DNA from: Euclidia mi
Lineage: Eukaryota > Arthropoda > Insecta > Lepidoptera > Erebidae
DNA: 64,000 nucleotides
Direction of reading: 5' to 3'
NCBI GenBank assembly: GCA_944739405.2
Contig: OX123186.2
Coordinates: 41,649,551-41,713,550 of the forward strand
A program made the position numbers and the translations under genes. Positions 41,205 through 50,657 of this stretch are shown piece by piece. Positions within the stretch are counted from its first letter, which is position 1; every line of letters starts with the position of its first letter. The notes under the pieces were generated by a model. The model worked only from the letters and a program-made list of their open reading frames with translations. It did no database searches and was not told the origin of the DNA.

Positions 41205-44010
41205 GATCGTCAGTGCTAAGCACTACAGGTCTGTGCCAGTTGTCCTTCGATAAACTGAGCGGGGTTAATCCGGCGTCCACTGCGACAACGTCCCGATGCA
41301 TATCCACGTTCGCGTTGAGAAAATATTCTCTGAGGTTGTATACTTCGCGGTTGTGAAGAGATTTGACATTTAAAAAGCCACGACCTCCACACTTCCGCGG
41401 AATATACAACCTCATTACGGATGAGCGTGGATGATGCATCCGGTAAGCTGTCAGCATTGTACGCACCTTTCTGTCCAGGGCTTCTAACTCAGTCTGAGTC
41501 CACTTGAGTATGCCAAAGGAGTACATCAGAACCGGCATGACCCAACCGTTGCAAGCTCGAACCTTATTGCCACCCGACAGAAGAATTTTCAGCACTTTTG
41601 TCAGGCGACCAAAGAAACGTTCTTGCAACGATTGCTTCATGTCTGTATCGTTAATGCATAAGGCCTGTGACATACCCAAGTATTTACAGGTATTGGTTCG
41701 CAGAAGTGATCTTAGGTTAATGGAATCTGAGAGTTGAATCCCTTCAGATTCCACCATCCTTCCTTGTTTTACATGTATCACTGCACATTTATCCACACCA
41801 AATTCCATTTTGATAGAATTACTAAAACTTTCAGTAATTTTTAGTAAATCTATCAACTGTGAATTGGTGTGAGCAAACAACTTTAAGTCATCCATGAACA
41901 ACAAGTGGGATATGACCTGACCGCCCCTGCGTAGCCTATAACCTAACCCTGAACCCTCTAGTAATGTACTAAGAGGATTCAGCGCTAAGCAAAACCACAA
42001 CGGACTCAGACTGTCCCCCTGGAAGATACCCCGCTCAATTTTAACAAGATCGCCATTACCCTGGATCCGTCGGCATCCTGGATAGCCAAGAACCGTTTTC
42101 CATTGCCCCATACATGACCTTAAGAAGGTGCGTAGAGTTGTATTTATTTTATACAACTCCAACACCCTCAAAAGCCATGTATGTGGCACAGAATCATACG
42201 CTTTCTTGTAGTCTATCCAACATGCCGCCAGATCCTTTCGGTTACGACGAACTTGTTGGCTAATGGTCATATCAATAAGGAGGAGCTCCTTAGTACCACG
42301 AGCCCCCTTCTTACATCCATTCTGGGTGTGTGACATAATTGAATTGAAGTCTGTGTGTTTTAATATTTTAGCCCTCAGAATAGACGTAAGAAGTTTATAG
42401 ACCGATGGCAAACATGTAATCGGCCTATAATTACCGGGCTCTGTGGTACTACCGGTCTTATAGAGCAAGTGGGTTACTCCAGTTGTCATGAAATCTGGGA
42501 TCGATCCAGATTCTATGGCTGATTGAAATTGGGCTGCTAAACGGTCATGTGAACTACGTAGCCATTTCAGCCAGTAATTGTGCAGTCCATCCGGTCCTGG
42601 AGATTTCCAATTGGATAACGACCGGACTGCACTAGTGACATCTTCGCCTGAAATGACTACGTTATCCATCTCTGGAATATGTTCACATGCCCGTTCAACA
42701 ACCCGAATCCAACCACCCTCAGTGTGGCCAATAGGCGCCGACCATATGCTACGCCAAAATCTGTATGTGGCATCTGTATCCGGCAACTGCCCATTAGCCA
42801 CATCTTGGTCTCGTCGGTCCCAGTTTCTATAAACCCACTTTTGGTCCCTTTGAAATGTACGATTCAACATATATCGGTCCACGCGTTTTTTATATCTGCG
42901 TATCCGATTTGCCCATGCATAGACTTTCTGCTTTAGGAAGTCAATGCGCTCTGTGATCCGAGATGTATATTCATGAGGACTGATGCCAGTCCCCAAGAAG
43001 GCTCGGCGCACAAAGCGCATGACCCTGGGACGTGTATTCCCAGACCTAAAGCAGAATAGCTTACCGATAAGTGCCCTTGTCTCAGCAATACGCCGTTCAA
43101 TTCTGCACTGCCACGCCGGAACAGCAGATCTTTGTCGCATGACAGTGTCATGTTCTTGGAACTTGACACCTGCCATACGACATGCCGCCACGGCGGCGCA
43201 GTACGGAATTGAGTGTGTATCACCAAGATTTTCACTATTTTCTAGAAAACTACTTAATAGCGAATCAAGGGCACCTACTAGCGCCATATTTCGTCTATGC
43301 ATAGGCAACCGGGGCAGGCGGGGCCTAATTGTTGGTGACATGTACCGATATTGCTCAATCGCACATTTCAAAGCATCCATAACCTTCTCAGTGTACTGAA
43401 TACTTACGTTACAAACCATATCATCCACCTCCACAACGGCATTATTACCCGTCCGCGGTGTATCTGTGTTTACGGGAGCACTAGCGGGTTGGACGTGAAC
43501 GGCCTGGCTCGTAGGTAAGTATTCTGAGCGTAGCCTATCAAGTACGACGTTATCCAGCCTGTTACTACGCTGGATAACTCGCACCTGATCCGATAATCGT
43601 TGAGCCGTAACGTTGATACCTGGTTCGAAGGCCTGAAACAGAAGGAGCATGCGACTGCGATACGCAGTGAGTTTAGTCCCCCCCTCTGTAGCCCCAAAAT
43701 ATGCGCGCATGACGTTTTTGTTAATGGATTCCGTCCATCGTATGCGCTGCACATTACCACCAGCAGCGAGGACCCTGTTTGAGACCGGTGGGTCTCGTGG
43801 TCCCAGGCAGGCTGGCGGCCGGCCTCTGCCTCTCCGACGCACAGGTGACGGCGACGACGGCGGCGAGAAGTACTCGTCGCTTGAGCTCGACGCAACTGCA
43901 GCCGCTGGCGATGTTGGCGGAGGCCTCGCCGGCTGCGAGGCGGAGCTCAGCGACGAGCCCGGGGTTGTTATTTGTGCTCGAAGTCGTATCGTGGCATTTC
44001 TGGTCAACAT
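41205..44010 (-). pseudogene. Copy C polyprotein, N-terminus through RT (open frame cut by the LTR element)
   Basis: About 935 uninterrupted codons from the ATG at 44010. Residues: Ser/Pro-rich N-terminus with the AT-hook RRRGRGRPP (58-66); Myb-like region about 88-160 starting RIRWTESINKNVMRAYF; conserved helix VPAWQCRIERRIAETRALIG (298-317); RT about 470-745 with NYRPITCLPSVYKLLTSIL, WIDYKKAYDSVPHTWL, GIFQGDSLSPLWF and the active-site FMDD (705-708); then the thumb. The frame runs into the 5' LTR of the env-bearing element and stops at 41191. Best-preserved RT of its family in the window. Confidence 0.92.
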
Positions 44011-44253
44011 TTTTCGTTATTTATTTGTATATCTTGGTATTTCTTTTGATAGTTTTAACGTCATCGTATTTATTTTTCTAATTGTTTTGCTTGTGATATA
44101 TATAGACATATTTTATTTAGATACGTATTTCTTTGATCTTCTTGTAATTCAGATTGATTTATAATATATGTATTAACTTTGATAAATTATATAAATTCAA
44201 AAATATAAACAACAAAATTTTAGACCCGATGTTGACAGCTGTGGTTGCCACAG
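41205..44253 (-). mobile_element. R4/Dong-like LINE copy C, 5' portion
   Basis: Continues the element at 31284-32213. Its 5' end abuts the TTA tract at 44254-44273, and the last bases (CTGTGGTTGCCACAGA) resemble the 5' end of copy A (GTGTTGCTATGGGTAC). Confidence 0.92.
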
Positions 44254-44273
44254 ATTATTATTATTATTATTAT
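44254..44273. repeat. TTA microsatellite between Dong-like copies C and D
   Basis: ATT/TTA x6. It joins the 5' end of copy C to the 3' end of copy D. Confidence 0.9.
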
Positions 44274-47200
44274 GGTTCAATGTTATTTCGATCTCAGCTG
44301 ACGCTGGTTTATGAAAACCTAACACGGGCTTACGCCAAGTGGTTTGGTTCATCGTGTAATGATGTGGGTGTTTGTGTGGTGGATGTGAGGAACCGCCGAA
44401 CTATGGAGCAGGTATCTATTATAACTGATTTCTGCATTGCGATGTATGTAAGCTTATGTAAATCCAGTTCTCGTAATGATGTGTGAAGTGATTTGGGAAT
44501 AAGTCCTGTGGATGAGATGATAATAGGTATAATTTTGACTGTGTGTTGATGCCATATCTGTCTTATTTCATCTGCAAGGGGTATATACTTTTGTATCTTT
44601 TCTGTGTACTTCTTTCTGATATTTTCCGAATTAGGAATCGCAATATCTATTAAATATGTGACATTTTTATCTTTTAACATTAATATTATATCAGGTCTAT
44701 TGTTTGTTGTGGTTTTGTCTGTAATCACGTCTCGGTCCCAGTAGAGTTTAACTTTTTCATTATTTAGTACGTTTTTTGGTTTGTATTTAAAGTATGGCTC
44801 TATTTTATTAATTAATTTGTATTTAATTGCTAGTTGTGAGTGTATTTGTTTTGCAACATTATTGTGTCTCTCTGTATACTGTTTATTGGCTAGAAAAGGG
44901 CACCCTCCTGTAATATGATCTATGGTTTCCTGGTTATTGTTGCATAATCTGCATCTGTCTGATGTTACTAATGGATCTTTTATTATATATTTCTGATAGT
45001 TTTTTGGTTTTATGATTTGATCCTGAATCGCCACCATAAAGCCTTTAGTTTCTTTATATATGTTGCCTCTGTAAAGCCAAGCATTGGATGCCTCCTTGTC
45101 GATGTGTTCCTGCTGAAGTTGATTGGGAAATTTACCGTGTAGTGTTTTCTGTTTCCATTTACTTATTTTATGGTCATCTGTTACAATAGTTTCTGTTAAA
45201 TTATTGAAATCATTAAGTTTTAAGGATGTGCCTGAGCTGGATATGAGTGTAAGTGCTTTATGTATTGGGCTCTCGCTAACTTTATTATGCATATATGTGC
45301 GTATGTTCTGTACCTGTCTTATGTGTAAATTTTTTATGTCTATTAATCCCCTGCCTCCTAGTTTTCTTTGAAGATTGAATCATTCAGTCGCTGAGTGAAT
45401 GTGGTGTGTATGGTGTTTGTTGCACGTTGTTCGAGTTAATCTATTAAGTTTATCTAAATCTGTAGTGGTCCATTTGATTATCCCAAAAGAATATGTTTAA
45501 ACTGGAACTGCGAAAGTATTAATTGCTTTAACTGTGTTTCTTCCCGATAATTCTGTCTTTAATACTTTGGTCAGCCTTGAGTTGTATTTTTTTGTGAGTT
45601 CCTCTTTAATTTGATTATGGTCTAAACCTGTACTTTGTGAGTAACCTAAATATTTATACGTGTCTGCTATTTCCATTCTATCTATGGATGAGTTTTGTTG
45701 TGTGTGTAATATGTAGGGATCCGTATTGTTATGTTTACCTCGTATGATGCTATTTATTTTGCATTTATCTAACCCAAAATTCATTTTGATGTCTATACTA
45801 AAATTTTCTGTATTTTCTAAAAGGTTATGGATTTGTGATTTACTAGATGCGTAAAGTTTTATATCATCCATATAGAGTAGGTGTGTTATTTTAGTATTAC
45901 TTTCTCTGTGTATCACGTATCCTTGGTCTGTTTTATTTAATATGCGTGATAGTGGATTCAATGCCATACAAAACCATAGTGGACTTAGGTAATCTCCCTG
46001 GAATATGCCTCGGGCTATTTTTATTGGATTAGATTTTATTGTACCTGATTTCGTGTTTAAGTTTAGAACAGTGGCCCATTTGTGCATAGTGTGTTGGAGA
46101 AATTCTGTAAGCGTATTATCTATTTTATAAATCTTGAGAATCTGAACTAGCCACGAGTGTGGTACACTGTCATAAGCCTTTTGGTAATCAATGTAGGCAT
46201 AATAAAGATTTCTATGCGTATGTTTTACCTGGTTGTGTATTTCTGTATCTATTATTAATTGTTCTTTACAGCCTCTAGAATCTTTTCTGCATCCTTTTTG
46301 CTCTTCTGCTATTATTCTTTTGTGTATCAGATGTGAGTTGATTTTGTGTGATATGATGGAGGTGAGTAGCTTGTATAGTGTTGGTAGGCATGTGATTGGT
46401 CGATATTTGGCAGGGTTTTTGGTATCAGAATCTTTAGGTTTTAAATAGGTATTGCCTTGAGTGAGAAATAGGGGAATATTGTGTGGATTTTGAATGAGTG
46501 TATTGAATGCATTAGCTAGGTGTTCATGTGTTGATGTAAAGTATTTTAACCAATAGTTGTGGATTTTATCGGTGCCAGGAGTTTTCCAATTAAGGGTTCG
46601 TTTTACAGCTACTTCTACGTCTGCTTTATCTATTGTAATTTCTGGCATCTTTTCTATATGTTGTGATGCCGCTACTTCTGATTTGATGCAATCTGCTTCA
46701 ATATTGTGTTCTGTTGAGTTTGACCAAATATTTTCCCAAAACTTCTGTACTTGCGATATGTCTGGTGGATCGTTTATATTTGATTCTTTGTTAAAATTTC
46801 TGTAGAAGAGTTTCTGGTTTGTGTTAAATGTTTTATTATCCCTGTGTCTTTGATTAGACTTTTTGAATCTACGAAGCCTTTTTGATAAGGCTTGAAGTCT
46901 TTGTGTCTTTCTGTCTAGAGATTCTATAGCTTCATCTTTGCTTTTATAAATTTCACCCATTTTCTTCTTATTTTTTCTTGATAATTTTTCATGGATAAAC
47001 TGATTTAATCTTCCTATTTCCTTCCTGAGTGTTGCTATGTTGTTTTCTATCCGTTTTTCCCATGCTGGCTTTATGTCCTTTTTCTTCTTGTTTCTAATTC
47101 TGTATTATTTCTATTGTTGTGAATTGTTGTAGCTGTTAGAGCGGCACAATATATTAGTTCCTGTCGTTGATCCGTGTTGTCAAGATTAACAAGAAGTTAT
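44274..47200 (-). mobile_element. R4/Dong-like LINE copy D (divergent lineage, 5'-truncated)
   Basis: Same domain order as copies A and C but only moderate similarity and more AT-rich codons. The 3' end lies on the TTA tract at 44254-44273. The 5' end fades at about 47200, before the AT-hook and Myb-like regions. Confidence 0.88.
44330..47180 (-). pseudogene. Divergent R4/Dong-like polyprotein
   Basis: The frame is continuous from about 47090 (containing KPAWEKRIENNIATLRKEIG) to the stop at 44330 apart from an in-frame TAA at 45497-45499 and a TGA at 45380-45382. RT motifs: YRPITCLPTLYKLLTSI, YIDYQKAYDSVPHSWL, GIFQGDYLSPLWF and the active-site YMDD. Zinc knuckle CRLCNNNQETIDHITGGC. Endonuclease core NRPDIILMLKD...YLIDIAIPNSENI. 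A frame break lies near 47095-47105, beyond which AALTATTIHNNRNN still matches copy C. Only two nonsense codons interrupt the RT-to-endonuclease part. Confidence 0.9.
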
Positions 47201-47224
47201 TATGGAGAATGAAGATATTAATAA

Positions 47225-47345
47225 TAATATATTGACTGTCTAAGCTATGGAACATAGCTATCCATTTTGATAGTGGAGGTCAGATTGCAGTCGCTCTATT
47301 GAAGAACTGATATCTTCCGGTCTTACTAGAGAGTGGACCACCGGT
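47225..47345 (+). mobile_element. Degenerate SINE-A-like tail
   Basis: Contains CTATGGAACATAGCTATCC, GGAGGTCAG and GCAGTCGCTC in the same order as the tail of the SINE at 61224-61597. The head is missing. Confidence 0.6.
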
Positions 47346-48670
47346 TCCAAGACGAAAGTCCTGGGTGCAAGTGTAAATAGTAAATCATCATCATTATCAT
47401 CCTTAGGACGATAAAGATGATGATTTATTTTGAGCTAAAAGATAACCATACTTACTAATTACCCTCACCACACAACAACTTTCCGTTTTAGAGACAAAAA
47501 TTGTTATACATGTACTAAAATATGTTTCTCATTCAGTAGTCTGTAATAAATAACATATTATAATAATATTTGTAGCCACACGCACACGCTCTTAGTTAGG
47601 TACTTGTGTTCCGTCGTAAGTTCTACTTGACCACTATAATTTTTGAGGTTTATTTTCCTCATAAAAATCTAAAAGCATGTTTAGCCATAATCTCAATAAA
47701 TTATTCCAATTTCGTCACAATAACAAAACAGCACCTGTAATAAAACTTATCGTAAACACAATAACAGGTTTCAATCAAAAATATGAATAACAAAGTCAAT
47801 AAAAAACAACAAATATCGAGTTGTTTGGAATTTTCTATTTAACTTAGTTAAACAAAGCAAACAGGGTTTCTGAACGAGCGACGGACGGAAATTGTTGAAC
47901 AAAATTATTATTTTGATCTCTGTACACTGTCATAGAAATTGAAGGAAGGAAGTTATCTATCATAACTCTATAAAAGGTTGTCGAAGTATCTTGAAAATTA
48001 CTAGAGAGAATGATAGCATGAGGGGACGACTCTTCTATCACGCGACGATGCGGTGAGACACAGAACTGGAAATATTACGGAGAAAATAATTCGAAAAGCG
48101 TTTGCAGAGCTATGTTCGAGCACAGCAATAGATATGTATTTTGAATCTTACTGTGAAACTACCTAAATATATTATAGGTAACGTCGCCACCGTGAATATA
48201 TTATAGATACAAAGTATGTAAACATTAGTGTGTAAATTTAATGACACATATTTGCAAAGGCTAGATAAACGTATTTATGCTGTGATTTTTTCCAGAAAAT
48301 TAGACTGCCAAGGGCCTCATTATTATGTACTGGATCACTGGTATCAGTTTTCGGTACGCTGTTCCTTACACCCAGTATATAATTTATGATAAATCATAAA
48401 ATGTTTGGACTACATTTAGGTGCCATACAATTTTAGTTTTCAAATGATGAATAGACCACATTTAGGTGCCATACAATTTTAGCTATAAGTTTGTAGTATT
48501 GGCTTTATTCTATAAAAACTCCAACTAAGAAAGAAATGAAAAATCCGTCACAGACATAATTCGTAAGTCAACCAGCTCTAAAGATCCAGTTCCCGACATA
48601 CGAAAAAAATTATCACTTTGTCTGATGGACGAAAGCTTCACAAATAGGGTTTCCATTCTGACGGAACCAT
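47346..48670. other. AT-rich spacer with a 27-bp duplication
   Basis: TTTAGGTGCCATACAATTTT occurs twice (about 48415 and 48460). A 66-codon minus-strand frame at 47844-48041 has no recognised domain. No gene called. Confidence 0.45.
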
Positions 48671-48672
48671 AA

Positions 48673-49121
48673 AAATTGGTTAAGTGCGAGTCGGACTCGC
48701 GCACGAAGGGTTCCGTACCATCATCTATAAAAGAAAATCACGTTCGTTGTATGTATACTTAAATACTTTATAAGTTTCTACCTGTTTATTAAGATCGAGT
48801 AACAAATTGTTTAAAAATTACGTTTGTTGTATGGGAGCCCCCCTTTATTATTTACTTTTTTTAAATTTAATAATTTATTTTGAAAGGTAATATACAACTA
48901 CATATTCTGTGAAAATTTAAAGCGTCTACCTGTTACAGTTAGTAATTTTGCGCAAAAAATACGAAAAAAAACACGTTTTTTGTATGGGACCCCCCCTTTA
49001 TATTTTTTTTTTAATTTTTAGTATTTGTTGTTATAGCGGCAACCGAAATACATAATTTGTGAAAATTTCAGCTTTCTAGCTATCATGGTTTATGAGATAC
49101 AGCCTGGTGACAGACAGACGG

Positions 49122-49153
<32 letters not shown>

Positions 49154-49207
49154 CGGAGGCTTAGTAATAGGGTTCCGTTTTTTACCTATTCGGTACGGAA
49201 CCCTAAA
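48673..49207 (-). repeat. Interspersed element with AGGGTTCCGTACC termini
   Basis: Inverted terminal motifs AGGGTTCCGTACC (about 48707) and GGTACGGAACCCT (about 49192), with the outer hairpin GTGCGAGTCGGACTCGCGC at the left. It shares both ends with the element at 55943-57785 in reverse orientation but lacks its satellite core. GACAGACAGA microsatellite at 49110-49155. Confidence 0.75.
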
Positions 49208-49266
49208 AACCTAATACAATCTCGTATAAGCACATACTTATTGTCGATAAAGTACAGTCACAAAGA

Positions 49267-49338
49267 TGTGTTAACTATTTTTATACCTACCGCCGAAAAA
49301 CACTTTTTTCGGCGGTAGGTGTAAAAATAGTTAACACA
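49267..49338. repeat. 34-bp-arm hairpin
   Basis: Arms 49267-49300 and about 49304-49338 pair with one mismatch around a three-base loop; each arm starts TGTGTTAACTATTTTTA. It may be a tiny MITE or an RNA hairpin. Confidence 0.75.
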
Positions 49339-49555
49339 TAGTCTGAATTATAAAATTTAAATTTAATTGTTTTAAAACATATTTAAACATTTTATACTAT
49401 CACACCAAGTTTTTTAAAGCATAAATAGTCTGTACTAACGTTGGTACAAGATACACATACCTACTTGTATGTAACTGCATTTCTGCAAGTCACACCACCT
49501 ACCGGCGCTACACACTCACTGGAGTTTAACACCTCACAAGCACAACACTACCGGA
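49339..49555 (+). other. Spacer and probable 5' UTR of the CR1-like LINE
   Basis: The LINE's 5' boundary cannot be placed exactly; the 5' UTR probably lies within 49440-49555. Confidence 0.4.
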
Positions 49556-50263
49556 ATGTCTCAGTTGGCTGATATTAAGATGGCACAAGACAACTTCGAG
49601 GAGTCCTTTTCCAAAAGGATGGCGGAGTTGGAGGCGCAGCTGCAATGCTTGTATGCCAAGGACACTGTGGCAAAAATAGCTGAAGAGTTTCGCACATTCC
49701 GAGAGATAATGTTTGCAATGCTCAGTCTGCTGCGCAAACAAATCAATGAATGCGCTCATAGCATTGATGCCATGGAAACAAGGCACAGGCGCAAAGCTCT
49801 CCTTTTTCTCGGCATTCCTGAGTCTGAGAAGGAAGACTGCAGGTCATCTGTGATCAAGATTATTCAGAAGTTGGAGCTGCTGACCATAGCCATGGACTCT
49901 ATACATTCATGTCACAGGATTGGGTTGTCTAATGATGGTCACCACTGGCCAATCTTGGTCTGGTTTGCAGGAGTGGACCAAAGATGTTCAGTCTGGAGGG
50001 CTAAGGCGAAATTGAAGGGTACATCCGTCTCAGTGAAGGAATTCCTGACCAAATCTAGACAAGCCATTTTTGCTAAAGCTCGACAGCACTTTGGTATGCG
50101 GGCTTGCTGGACGCAGGACGGCGTGATCATAGTGAAAGCGCCTGATGGAGTTCATCACAAAGTGTTCCACGCAGATGAACTGAACTCTTTGACCCAGAAG
50201 CACGCTAAGTCTGCAAGTGGCTCCTCATCTCAGGGCAAGAATGTCAACAAGTCACGTAAATAG
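49556..50263 (+). CDS. LINE ORF1 protein (coiled coil, nucleic-acid binding)
   Basis: 235 intact codons, ATG at 49556. N-terminal helix/coiled-coil-like region (FSKRMAELEAQLQCLYAKD) to about residue 75; then RRKALLFLGIPESEKEDC, which resembles the RRM-like core of L1/CR1 ORF1 proteins; then SVSVKEFLTKSRQAIFAKAR; and a basic Ser/Lys-rich end. It is expected to bind the LINE RNA. A spacer of 394 bp separates it from ORF2. Confidence 0.82.
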   Translation: MSQLADIKMAQDNFEESFSKRMAELEAQLQCLYAKDTVAKIAEEFRTFREIMFAMLSLLRKQINECAHSIDAMETRHRRKALLFLGIPESEKEDCRSSVIKIIQKLELLTIAMDSIHSCHRIGLSNDGHHWPILVWFAGVDQRCSVWRAKAKLKGTSVSVKEFLTKSRQAIFAKARQHFGMRACWTQDGVIIVKAPDGVHHKVFHADELNSLTQKHAKSASGSSSQGKNVNKSRK

Positions 50264-50657
50264 CTATCATTTAATGTTTACAACTACTATATCTCGAGAC
50301 TTCCTCTTTCTCTATATTTTCTATCTACTGTAGTTTATTATGCTGTCTCTTTTTATTATTTCCGTTACCCACTTTCTTGTTTCTTTGTTATTGATAAGTT
50401 GATAACATAGGTAAAAATATTTTATTTCACCGTACTGTAAATTATTGTCTGTCAAAGTGACGTTGTCAACTGTACTTGTAAATGTCAAATAGAAATTGTT
50501 GTTGCGTTCGGAAACAGCATTTAATTTTTTTTTTGTTTTTGTAAGCTGGCGGGTGGTGCTGGGTTACTCGTATTGTATTGAAGTATTAAGGTAGTTTAAT
50601 TGTTGATTATATTATTTCGGTTATTTATATATTTATTTTTATTATTATATTTTATCT
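50264..50657 (+). other. Inter-ORF region of the CR1-like LINE
   Basis: AT-rich, no ORF; lies between ORF1 and ORF2. Confidence 0.6.

Noticed and set aside
47844..48041. 66-codon minus-strand frame
   Set aside because: No motif, no clear splice sites or neighbours; not enough for an exon call.
49110..49155. GACA microsatellite coding for an Arg/Thr/Asp repeat protein
   Set aside because: It is part of the terminal region of a common non-coding element.
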